Source: Peptococcaceae bacterium BRH_c8a
GTDB taxonomy: Bacteria > Bacillota > Desulfotomaculia > Desulfotomaculales > Desulfallaceae
Direction of reading: 5' to 3'
NCBI GenBank assembly: GCA_000961575.1
Contig: LADP01000024.1
Coordinates: 1-64,000 of the forward strand
DNA: 64,000 nt
Under the pieces are notes generated by a model. That model was not told where the DNA came from, did no database searches, and was given only the letters and a program-made list of their open reading frames with translations. This document shows, piece after piece, positions 35,339 to 42,777 of the stretch (positions are counted from its first letter, which is position 1; the number at the start of each line of letters is the position of its first letter). The translations under genes and the position numbers were made by a program.

Positions 35339-36349
35339 TTGATTAACATTCTGGTTACCAGCGTAGGTAAAAGAGTAGAATTGCTGCGTTATTTCAAGGC
35401 TGAACTGGCCGGTATAGGCGGAAAACTGGTTGGCGCTGACCGGGACCGGATGGCGCCCGGCCTTAATTTTACCGATTTCTCCTATGTAATTCCCGGGATA
35501 TACGACCAGGATTACTTGCCCAGGTTGTTGGATATCTGTCGTAAGGAACAAATTAAGGCGGTATTGTCGCTAATTGACCCGGAATTATCGGTGCTGGCCC
35601 ACAACAGGGCGCTATTTGAACAGGCCGGCGTATGCCTTGTAATTCCCGGCGCCGAAGCGGTGGAGGCCTGTTATGACAAGTACGCTACCCAGGCTTTGCT
35701 GATGCGGCGGGGGATGGAGCACATTAAAACATACCGCGGTCTTGACGAGTTCAACGACCGCAGCGCTGCAGGGGAAGTGGCCTTCCCGGTGGTCGTTAAA
35801 CCCAGCTTCGGCAGCTCAAGTCAGGACGTTTATATTGTGCAAAACCATCAGGATTTGGTGTGTTTATATAACCGCGTGGACCGCCCGATTATCCAGGAGT
35901 TTATCGCCGGCCGTGATTATTCTGCAGATGTTTACGTTGATCTGGTAACCAAAGAGCCGGTAGCGGTATTTACCAAATTAAAACTAAGCGTTACCGGTGG
36001 TGGAGCAGATAAAGCCCTAGGTGTATATGAACCTGTTCTAGAGGAGTTTGCTGTGCATATGGCCCAGGAATTTGAACTGTTGGGGCCGGTGGACATGGAT
36101 TTCTTTTGGTCGGGTAACAGGCTGGTTTTAAATGAAATAAACCCCAGGTTTGGGGGTGGGTACCCGCTGGCGCATCATAGTGGCTTAAATTTCATTAACC
36201 TGTTAATTAATAATTTACAAGGCACAGCTAACAAAACCGCCCTTGGCAATTATAAACCTGGTGTAAGCATGGTTAAATATGATGGTTATTTTTTTAAAAA
36301 TGAACCAGATTGTGCCCTCATCTGCCCCGAGAGTGGTGAGTCCGGGTGA
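35339..36349 (+). CDS. ATP-grasp ligase, second of two
   Basis: 336 residues. INILVTSVGKRVELLRYFK begins the pre-grasp domain; FPVVVKPSFGSSSQDVYIV, IIQEFIAGRDYSADVYVD and LVLNEINPRFGGGYPLAHHSG are the ATP-grasp motifs. Sequence differs clearly from the first ATP-grasp protein, so the two probably catalyse different steps. TTG 35339 is preferred to GTG 35330, which lies directly against the GGGGAG ribosome site. The stop overlaps the GTG start of the LCP gene by 4 nt, tying this enzyme to cell-wall attachment of the polymer. Confidence 0.82.
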   Translation: MINILVTSVGKRVELLRYFKAELAGIGGKLVGADRDRMAPGLNFTDFSYVIPGIYDQDYLPRLLDICRKEQIKAVLSLIDPELSVLAHNRALFEQAGVCLVIPGAEAVEACYDKYATQALLMRRGMEHIKTYRGLDEFNDRSAAGEVAFPVVVKPSFGSSSQDVYIVQNHQDLVCLYNRVDRPIIQEFIAGRDYSADVYVDLVTKEPVAVFTKLKLSVTGGGADKALGVYEPVLEEFAVHMAQEFELLGPVDMDFFWSGNRLVLNEINPRFGGGYPLAHHSGLNFINLLINNLQGTANKTALGNYKPGVSMVKYDGYFFKNEPDCALICPESGESG

Positions 36350-37266
36350 AGGTTAAAAATTCATTAGTTATTATGGTGTCTATCCTAATTTTACTCCTTG
36401 CTGCAGGGGCAACAGTGGCCTACGTTACCGGTTGGGTACCGGGTTCGCAGAATTCTCCCGGTATAACTGAGCATATTTCCCCCGCCGTGGACGACGGCAT
36501 AGACCAACAGTGGCTGGAATTTACGCGGCTTGAAAAACCCATGAACGTACTAGTAGTGGGTATTGATAAAGCCAAGTCCATTAAAGGTGCTGCTCGGCCG
36601 GGCCCCTGGCGTTCAGATGTGCTCATGTTAATCCGGGTGGAACCGGTGGACGGATATGTTAACCTGCTGTCCATTCCCCGCGACACTAGGGCCTCTATTC
36701 CAGGCCACGGAACAGAAAAAATTGCCCACGCACACGCTTACGGGGGACTCCCTCTGACTGTGACTACGGTGGAAAACTTTTTGGGTATCAAAATCGATCA
36801 TTACCTGAGTGTTGATTTTGATACTTTCTTACACATAATCGATCTTGTCGGTCCTGTAGAAGTAGAGGTGCAACAAGAATTAAAAACACAGCACTTTCAA
36901 TTTTTCCCCGGCAGGCAAGAGATGGACGGTAAACAGGCTTACGAGTACGTGACCAACCGTGACGAACCAATGGCCGATATTGCCCGTATCCAGAGACAGC
37001 AACATTTTTTGCTGGCCCTACTGGAAATTGTGCAGCAAAAGGCAAACAGTCTGGATTTGTTAAGGCTGTATATGGAATATGCCAGACATGCGGAAACTAC
37101 GCTTACTTTTACTGACGTGGGAAGGCTGGCGCTTATAGCTCTGGATATTGCAAAGGATGAAGTAGTGCTGGTTACGCTGCCGGGCAAACCGCAATATATT
37201 AAAGGCGTCAGCTACTGGGTAGCTGATGAGAATTCCCTGGCCGAAATGGCCGGGATGTTCAAATAA
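36346..37266 (+). CDS. LytR-CpsA-Psr (LCP) family glycopolymer transferase
   Basis: 306 residues: one N-terminal membrane helix (about 6-28), then the extracellular LCP domain with MNVLVVGIDKAK, WRSDVLMLIRV, LLSIPRDTRASIPGHG, the KIAHAHAYGG segment and QEMDGKQAYEYVTNRDEP. LCP enzymes move lipid-linked glycopolymers onto peptidoglycan. The gene overlaps the second ATP-grasp gene, so the polymer made here is probably anchored to the wall. The start is GTG. Confidence 0.9.
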   Translation: MKVKNSLVIMVSILILLLAAGATVAYVTGWVPGSQNSPGITEHISPAVDDGIDQQWLEFTRLEKPMNVLVVGIDKAKSIKGAARPGPWRSDVLMLIRVEPVDGYVNLLSIPRDTRASIPGHGTEKIAHAHAYGGLPLTVTTVENFLGIKIDHYLSVDFDTFLHIIDLVGPVEVEVQQELKTQHFQFFPGRQEMDGKQAYEYVTNRDEPMADIARIQRQQHFLLALLEIVQQKANSLDLLRLYMEYARHAETTLTFTDVGRLALIALDIAKDEVVLVTLPGKPQYIKGVSYWVADENSLAEMAGMFK

Positions 37267-37290
37267 GGGACTCAAATCGGGGGAAAACAA

Positions 37291-38406
37291 ATGAAAATGG
37301 ATGTGCCACTCTCCCTGCCGGATATAGGCGAGCGGGAGCGGGAGGCTGTTGATGAAGTGTTGCGGAGCCGCTGGCTGAGTATGGGTCCGGTGGTGGCGGC
37401 CTTTGAGAACAAAATTGCTGAATATGTCGGGGTGCGGCAGGCCGTGGCCATTAACAGCGGCACCTCGGGTTTGCACCTAGCGGTGCGTGCCCTGGGGCTG
37501 GGTGAAGGTGACGAGGCCATCACCACTCCCTTTAGTTTCGTGGCTTCGGCCAACTGCCTGCTATTTGAACGGGTGCAGCCGGTTTTTGTGGACATTGACC
37601 CGCTGACATTAAATATTGACCCCGAACTGGTGAAGGTTAAAATTACTTCCCGTACCAGGTGCATTCTTCCGGTACACGTATTCGGACACCCGGCTGAAAT
37701 GGATGAACTAACCAACCTAGCCAGGCAAAACGGTTTGTTTATAATAGAAGATGCCTGTGAAGCCCTGGGCGCTAAGTATCACGGTAAGCAGGCCGGTAGT
37801 ATGGGTGACATGGCCTTATTTGCCTTTTACCCCAACAAACAACTCACCACCGGTGAGGGAGGGGTAATTCTCACCGACAGCGATCAACTGGCCGGGCTAT
37901 GCCGCAGTATGCGCAACCAGGGGCGGGACGCCGGCGATGAGTGGTATGAACACTCCCGTCTGGGCTATAACTACCGCATGGATGAGATGAGCGCGGCGCT
38001 GGGTTGCGCGCAATTGTCCAGGGTAACCGAAATTTTGGCTAAACGACAGGCAGTGGCCAAGATGTACAACGAAAGACTGAGCGGCCTTGACGGTGTTACC
38101 GTGCCCTATGTGGCGCCCGGCGTTGAAATGAGCTGGTTTGTATATGTAATCCGGTTTGATCCGGCAATTAACCGGGATCTGGTGATGAAAGAAATTGCCG
38201 GTCGGGGGATCGGCTGTCGGGCCTACTTTCAACCTATTCACCTGCAGCCTTTTTACCGCCGGAGTTTTGGCTTTGGGCCGGGCGATTTCCCGGTTACAGA
38301 AGCCGTAGCAGCCACCACCTTGGCCTTGCCTTTTCATAACCACCTGACTGCAGAAGAAATTGATTATGTGGTAACAAACCTGGCCGAAGTAATCGGCCAA
38401 TGCTAA
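37291..38406 (+). CDS. DegT/DnrJ/EryC1 sugar aminotransferase (PglE-like)
   Basis: 371-residue PLP enzyme: SLPDIGEREREAVDEVLRS, INSGTSGLHLAVRALGLG, EDACEALGAKYHG and the PLP lysine in FAFYPNKQLTTGEGG, which is the form common in PglE/WbpE-type enzymes acting on UDP-4-keto sugars. With the PglF-like dehydratase and the NeuD/PglD-like acetyltransferase it can account for a UDP-4-amino-4,6-dideoxy sugar. Distinct from the aminotransferase at 24363-25523, which belongs to the other amino-sugar set. Confidence 0.88.
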   Translation: MKMDVPLSLPDIGEREREAVDEVLRSRWLSMGPVVAAFENKIAEYVGVRQAVAINSGTSGLHLAVRALGLGEGDEAITTPFSFVASANCLLFERVQPVFVDIDPLTLNIDPELVKVKITSRTRCILPVHVFGHPAEMDELTNLARQNGLFIIEDACEALGAKYHGKQAGSMGDMALFAFYPNKQLTTGEGGVILTDSDQLAGLCRSMRNQGRDAGDEWYEHSRLGYNYRMDEMSAALGCAQLSRVTEILAKRQAVAKMYNERLSGLDGVTVPYVAPGVEMSWFVYVIRFDPAINRDLVMKEIAGRGIGCRAYFQPIHLQPFYRRSFGFGPGDFPVTEAVAATTLALPFHNHLTAEEIDYVVTNLAEVIGQC

Positions 38407-38486
38407 TCAAACCGCTTATGAGTATTCAACAGCCGTATTGATGTTGTGCTGTGGAAAAATGGCATCTGAAAAAAGGGTTTTGAAAT

Positions 38487-39116
38487 ATGAAGCAACTTGT
38501 TATCATTTGCGCTGGTGGAATTGGCAGAGAGGTGGCCTGGTTGGTTGAAAGGCTCTATTTGGCTGACCATTTTCCTTATAGATTTGTAGGTTTTGTTGAT
38601 GATCAAGTGAGGGATACGGTTGAGGGTTACCCCATCCTGGGTAATATTAAATGGTTAGAGTCCCAAACTAATAAGCCTGATATTGTTTGCGCTTTGGGTG
38701 ACCCAATAAAGCGTTATACGGTTTGTAAGAATTTAGAAGCTGCCGGGTTTAAATTTGCAACACTAATTGACCCTTCAGTGCAAATGTCAAAGCATGTTTA
38801 TGTTGGCGAAGGTTCATTAATTTTTGCAAACTGTGTCCTGACTACCAATGTAACAATTGGAGCCAATGTTATAATAAGTCCTTCCTGCACAATCGGTCAC
38901 GATACAACTATAGGTGAATACGTTAGCATTATGCCAGGGGTTAATATTGCCGGGAATGTAAATATTGGCAAATATGTTTTTATTGGCATAGGTGTAAGAG
39001 TAATAAATAACCTTAAAATAGGTGATGAGTCATTAATTGGTGGTGGTGCAACTGTCACTAAAGATATACCGAATAAAGTTGTTGCCGTTGGTACGCCGGC
39101 AAAGCCAGTTAGATAA
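38487..39116 (+). CDS. NeuD/PglD-family sugar acetyltransferase
   Basis: 209 residues. An N-terminal Rossmann-like domain that binds the UDP sugar (MKQLVIICAGGIGREVAWLV) is followed by a left-handed beta-helix of hexapeptide repeats (TIGANVIISPSCTIGHDTTIG, ending VAVGTPAKPV). PglD acetylates UDP-4-amino sugars, NeuD sialic acids; the first is favoured by the neighbours. The usual G-x-G-G motif reads CAGGIG here. The DNA is more AT-rich than the genes before it, so this end of the island may have a different origin. Confidence 0.88.
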   Translation: MKQLVIICAGGIGREVAWLVERLYLADHFPYRFVGFVDDQVRDTVEGYPILGNIKWLESQTNKPDIVCALGDPIKRYTVCKNLEAAGFKFATLIDPSVQMSKHVYVGEGSLIFANCVLTTNVTIGANVIISPSCTIGHDTTIGEYVSIMPGVNIAGNVNIGKYVFIGIGVRVINNLKIGDESLIGGGATVTKDIPNKVVAVGTPAKPVR

Positions 39117-39155
39117 TTATTATATATAATTCATTAAAAAACGGAGCTTAAATAA

Positions 39156-39183
39156 GAAAAGTGGCCTAGTAGGCCACTTTTCC
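39156..39183. terminator. Bidirectional terminator at the end of the polysaccharide island
   Basis: AAAAGTGGCCTAGTAGGCCACTTTT palindrome between convergent genes. Confidence 0.8.
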
Positions 39184-39186
39184 CTT

Positions 39187-39915
39187 CTAAAGCGAGTCGC
39201 GAAGTCTATTCAAAACTGTGGCGAATTGCCCCCAGGTGACGGGATCCGAGGGGCTGTATTCATTGGCCACCAAGCCGTCTCTTCTCAACCTTTCAATTTC
39301 CCCTTGGGGATCCCAAGCGTTAAGCGGCGGCTTCGGTTCGGGGTCAGGTTCCGGGGCGGAAGGGGATATCGAGGTGGTTAGATGCATAGCACCAGCTATC
39401 CCTAAACCAATTCTTTCTCCCAATCGACCGGCAAAGCCCGGTTCGCGCAACTGATCCAAATCCCTCTGGTTATCGATAAACAGGTTCTCCAATAATACGG
39501 CCGGCATAATTGTATTCCTCAGTACATAAAAATTTGCCCGCTTCGTGCCCCGGTCGGGGAACCCAAGGGCTTGATAAAATTCTGCCACCACTTTATGCAC
39601 GGCCTGTTGAAAACTCTCGGTACCTGAAGAAACATTGGTATAGATATAGCTTTCAAAACCGGTTCCTCCGCCGGCGTTAATATGGATAGACACAAAAACA
39701 TCTGCGCCAAGATTATTGGCAATATTGACCCGCTCGGCAAGGTCTACGGTGCTATCCGAACTTAGGGTCATGTGAATTTCCGCGTTGTAATTTGCACTTA
39801 GGTAATTTTTTGTCTCTCTGGCTATGGCCAGATTGAAATCTTTTTCAAAATAATTGTTGTAAACGGCCCCGGAATCCGAACCGCCGTGCCCCGGGTCAAG
39901 AACTATTATAGCCAT
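39187..39915 (-). CDS. N-acetylmuramoyl-L-alanine amidase (Amidase_3) with partial SLH segment
   Basis: 242 residues. The zinc amidase domain (about 1-180) has MAIIVLDPGHGGSDSGA, the glutamate in FNLAIARETKNYL, VFVSIHINAGG and AVLLENLFIDN. A Pro-Glu linker leads to WDPQGEIERLRRDGLVANEY ... VTWGQFATVLNRLRDS, which looks like one truncated S-layer homology repeat. There is no signal peptide: the first residue starts the first beta strand, and AAGGAGG lies 8 nt upstream of this ATG. Such proteins are either phage-type endolysins or released by lysis of the mother cell. Confidence 0.85.
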   Translation of the reverse strand: MAIIVLDPGHGGSDSGAVYNNYFEKDFNLAIARETKNYLSANYNAEIHMTLSSDSTVDLAERVNIANNLGADVFVSIHINAGGGTGFESYIYTNVSSGTESFQQAVHKVVAEFYQALGFPDRGTKRANFYVLRNTIMPAVLLENLFIDNQRDLDQLREPGFAGRLGERIGLGIAGAMHLTTSISPSAPEPDPEPKPPLNAWDPQGEIERLRRDGLVANEYSPSDPVTWGQFATVLNRLRDSL

Positions 39916-40043
39916 ATTTAATACCTCCTTTTTCCATAATATGTAATGGCTGTTCCTTTTGTTAAACCCCAAAGGCGTACTATGACCCGGTCGAGAATGG
40001 GGTTGGATATTTCCAATTGGCAAAATCAGGCATCCCAATCAAC

Positions 40044-40072
40044 TTGACTTGCGTTGTAGAAGTGTCTATAAT
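40044..40072 (+). promoter_or_regulatory. Promoter of tRNA-Gly
   Basis: TTGACT (40044-40049) and TATAAT (40067-40072), spacing 17 nt, ending 12 nt before the tRNA. Confidence 0.8.
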
Positions 40073-40084
40073 TAAATATTGCAG

Positions 40085-40159
40085 GCGGGTGTAGCTCAAT
40101 GGTAGAGCATCAGCTTCCCAAGCTGAGGGTTGAGGGTTCGATCCCCTTCACCCGCTCCA
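40085..40159 (+). tRNA. tRNA-Gly (CCC)
   Basis: 75-nt cloverleaf. Acceptor GCGGGTG pairs with CACCCGC, anticodon loop TTCCCAA carries CCC, the T loop is GTTCGATCC, and TCCA ends the gene. Confidence 0.96.
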
Positions 40160-40162
40160 ATG

Positions 40163-40219
40163 AAATCAAGGCTTCCGAGGATTTACTCAATCCTGTGGAG
40201 GCCTTTTTGGTGCTCGAGG
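40163..40219 (+). repeat. Direct repeat copy 1, hairpin behind tRNA-Gly
   Basis: Starts AAATCAAGGCTTCCGAGGAT and contains AAGGCTTCC/GGAGGCCTTTTT, so it acts as the terminator of tRNA-Gly. It is matched, with about six differences and one gap over 57 nt, by copy 2 at 40966-41022. Confidence 0.8.
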
Positions 40220-40290
40220 GGGTGTAATTTTGGATTTCCTTGGTGCAGGTACCCAAAACATCACCCACTAAAATAAGCCGCCTGACCGCT

Positions 40291-40440
40291 GAGAAAAAGT
40301 GAAAGAGCTCATAAAACACTAGCAGACAAAATATGGCTGGGAGTTCATCTTCCTTGGCGCAAATATTGCTGCTACAGGATTTCTAATTTTAGTATTAGTT
40401 AAAATCGGTCAATATGTAAAAGGTTTCATTACACATAAGT
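40291..40440 (+). pseudogene. Decayed fragment resembling a vWA-type protein
   Basis: In one frame EKVKELIKH, a stop codon, then QTKYGWEFIFLGANIAATGF can be read. KYGWEFIFLGANI is a motif I know from von Willebrand A-type proteins (usual form KHQQEKYGWEFIFLGANIDA). It is interrupted by a stop and continues into an unrelated hydrophobic stretch, so it is a remnant. The rest of the gap 40220-40495 shows no gene. Confidence 0.4.
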
Positions 40441-40495
40441 AGTAAATAGAGAGGTAAATAATATTATTAAATCTATAAATGGAGTGTGTTTCATA

Positions 40496-40960
40496 ATGGT
40501 TGGAGTAGAAATAGATATGGTTGTTACAGACAGCTTGAAAGCATTGGAGTTATACGAAGAAGTATTCGATATCAAGCGTGTTGAGGTTTCAGATTTTCCC
40601 AAAGGTGAAAATGAAGTCATTTTTACCCTATACGGAGTACGCTTTCACATGTTGGATGAAAACCCCAAATTCGAGTTGAAAGCACCAAACCCAGATGAAC
40701 CTAAAACAATTTGGTTCAACATCCTTGTCCCTGACATCAAGGAAACATTTTCAAAGGCAATTAGTGTGGGCTGCACGGAGGTGCAACCGGTGACTAAAAT
40801 GCCTGATTACGGAGTGTCAAATGCCATATTTAGCGACGCTTTCGGCTATCTTTGGATGCTGCATCAAATACACAAAGAAGTGAGTTTTGAAGAACGCACA
40901 CGACTTTGGGAGGAAAAAAGGGATACTCCCATAATTAACAAGTTTATTCCAATAAAATAA
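40496..40960 (+). CDS. VOC (glyoxalase/bleomycin-resistance fold) protein
   Basis: 154 residues. The paired beta-alpha-beta-beta-beta modules of the vicinal-oxygen-chelate fold are visible: VGVEIDMVVTDSLKALELYEEVF, VIFTLYGVRFHMLDENP, IWFNILVPDIKETFSKAISVG and AIFSDAFGYLWMLHQIH. The second half resembles PhnB-like members. Substrate unknown. ATG 40496 is preferred to GTG 40484 on ribosome-site spacing. The gene is AT-rich and sits between near-identical 57-bp repeats, suggesting insertion behind the tRNA. Confidence 0.78.
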   Translation: MVGVEIDMVVTDSLKALELYEEVFDIKRVEVSDFPKGENEVIFTLYGVRFHMLDENPKFELKAPNPDEPKTIWFNILVPDIKETFSKAISVGCTEVQPVTKMPDYGVSNAIFSDAFGYLWMLHQIHKEVSFEERTRLWEEKRDTPIINKFIPIK

Positions 40961-40965
40961 AACTA

Positions 40966-41022
40966 AAATCAAGGCCTCCGAGGATTTACTTAATCTTTGG
41001 AGGCCTTTTAGGTGCCCGAGGC
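40966..41022 (+). repeat. Direct repeat copy 2, hairpin behind the VOC gene
   Basis: AAATCAAGGCCTCCGAGGAT at the start, AAGGCCTCC/GGAGGCCTTTT stem, same layout as copy 1 at 40163-40219. It serves as the terminator of the VOC gene. Confidence 0.8.
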
Positions 41023-41090
41023 TCTTCATTTTTAGTTATGGTGCCCATCATATCATCTAGTTTATTAAATTGGACATGTAAGACATACCG

Positions 41091-42254
41091 TTAGAGGATG
41101 CTGCCGCCGCCCCCCCCGCCATAAGGTGAAGCCGGGTAGGTAACCTTGACTTCCTTGGTGGTCGCAGTCCAGTCTACCTTGCAGCCCAGGTTCTCTGCGA
41201 TGAACCTTAATGGCAGCATTATCCTTCCCGGGGGCAGCGTAACCGGAGTAACGTTTGGATCCATCGAATCCAGCAACTTGGCGACGCCGCTTACCCTGGC
41301 TGTATTGCTGCCGACCCAGACTTCAACAACCCTTCCCCTCAGGGATACCGTTGCTTTCTTGGTGGCGGGGTCCCAGGTAATGTCGGCCCCAATGGGGTTG
41401 GCAACGTATTTGATGGGCAGGAGGGTGCGGCCGCTGTGGGAGATCGGCGCCACGTCCATGCCCAGGAGCGAATCGTTGATATAGTAGTCTGTGCTGCCGA
41501 TGTATAGCCGAATCACTGTCTGCGCGGGTGTCGGGCCCGGGATCGGCGGGATTACCACTTCAACCAGTGTGGTTGCGCTGTCCTCATTAGAATCACTGGC
41601 ACCGAAACCGTTGTATGCCTGAACCTTATAGACGTATTGGGTTTCGGGATCCAGACCGGTATCCTTGTAGGTCGTCTTGTCGGTGCCGAGCGTTTTAATC
41701 AACGTGTAGGCTCCGCTTACGGTCTTCCGGAAGATTTTGACCCCGGATTCATTGTTGGAATTATCCTGCCAGGAAAGGTTAATGGCCGACGACGACGAGG
41801 CGGTGGCCGTTAGAGCTGCCGGGGCAGCGGGAGGGAACAGCACAGGGTAGATGGGTTTAACAATCAGCATTTTCCATATTGTAAAGTCCGCGTCGCTTAC
41901 ATCGTTCTCGTGTTTGGGCACAGGAAATCCGCCCATTATCCCGAGCTTGACAGTTTTAACCCTGACCCTAGCTTTAGTGGTCGGAGTGTCGGGCACCGTC
42001 CACTGATAAATGCCGATATCAGCCCCCTCGTAGGTCAGGTTCCAGGTCGCACCCGAATCGGTAGAATACTCAACCGTAGCACCCAATGAACCACTAGGCG
42101 TCCAGGTAATATTGTATTTGTTCCCCACTGCCCAGCTTTCTCCACCGTTCGGGGCATTCAGGGTGAGTGCCGCCTCGGCCTCATTTGCTAGCGCCAGACC
42201 TCCAAATACCCCGCAGAAAACCAGTACAAGAACCAGTAAAACTAATCTTTTCAA
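41091..42254 (-). CDS. Exported protein with fibronectin type III and copper-amine-oxidase-N domains
   Basis: 387 residues. Signal peptide (about 1-30), an N-terminal beta domain with LNAPNGGESWAVGNKYNITW (Kre9/KNH-type), a fibronectin III domain (PAALTATASSSSAINLSWQD ... YKVQAYNGFG), and a C-terminal copper-amine-oxidase N-terminal-like domain (SGRTLLPIKYVANPIGADITW ... RIMLPLRFIAENLGCKVDW). Despite the name this last domain is a common cell-wall module in Peptococcaceae, not an oxidase. The tail ends with a glycine run. The TTG start at 42254 is supported by GGGGAGG 8 nt upstream. Confidence 0.82.
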   Translation of the reverse strand: MKRLVLLVLVLVFCGVFGGLALANEAEAALTLNAPNGGESWAVGNKYNITWTPSGSLGATVEYSTDSGATWNLTYEGADIGIYQWTVPDTPTTKARVRVKTVKLGIMGGFPVPKHENDVSDADFTIWKMLIVKPIYPVLFPPAAPAALTATASSSSAINLSWQDNSNNESGVKIFRKTVSGAYTLIKTLGTDKTTYKDTGLDPETQYVYKVQAYNGFGASDSNEDSATTLVEVVIPPIPGPTPAQTVIRLYIGSTDYYINDSLLGMDVAPISHSGRTLLPIKYVANPIGADITWDPATKKATVSLRGRVVEVWVGSNTARVSGVAKLLDSMDPNVTPVTLPPGRIMLPLRFIAENLGCKVDWTATTKEVKVTYPASPYGGGGGGSIL

Positions 42255-42777
42255 TTGAATTTCCTCCCCAATTTAAGATGTGGGAACGACCGCTGAACTC
42301 CACCTAATAACAGCAAACTGGTTGTGGGGAGAGATTAAAATGTTTTCATTAACTTTGGTGAAGGTTTTGTTTCCTGTAGTTCCAATAATGCAGTTTTAAG
42401 CAATTCGTATGAGCGTAGTTCCCCAAAGACAAGCCTCCCTCATTTTTTCCCATCCTGATGCCGAACCGCACCGGCAACAGGTCACTACAAGCATTACCGT
42501 TCTGTCAGGTTAAGGCGCCGGGTAGGTTACGTTTAATTTTTTATTACAGTAATTGAACAAGTATAATATTTATATTCCAATCAACAATATTTTAGCCCTT
42601 TTTATGATAGTGATAGTGATAGTGATAGTGATAGGGATAGAGGTTCTTAAGATTAGGTTAACCATTCGGTTCATTTGGATAGCTTATTGTGGGTATATTT
42701 TCCTTGGGTGGAAGGATTATGTGTATGGGGGCTCGAATTTATATGTCACCTTTAAACAATTATTGGAGGCTCTAAAC
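42255..42777. other. 523-nt intergenic region with a hexanucleotide tandem repeat
   Basis: It contains five exact TGATAG units (42605-42634) and a sixth GGATAG. Read on the minus strand near 42500-42540, a stretch codes NVTYPAP followed by stop, like the last residues of the copper-amine-oxidase-N domain next door, so a decayed copy of that gene end may be present. A frame open on the plus strand from 42553 adds 75 hydrophobic residues to the AAA+ gene but has no family similarity. Confidence 0.5.

Noticed and set aside
32175-36349. Pyrrolysine biosynthesis (PylC is an ATP-grasp enzyme)
   Set aside because: No radical-SAM PylB or PylD-like gene and no pyrrolysine tRNA is present; the LCP overlap and island context favour glycan work.
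40110-40319. Minus-strand frame ending ERVKGIEPSTLSLGS over tRNA-Gly
   Set aside because: This peptide is a well-known artefact of reading the complement of tRNA genes.
42553-42777. N-terminal hydrophobic extension of the AAA+ protein
   Set aside because: It is encoded mostly by the TGATAG repeats and AT-rich DNA; ATG 42778 has a proper ribosome site.
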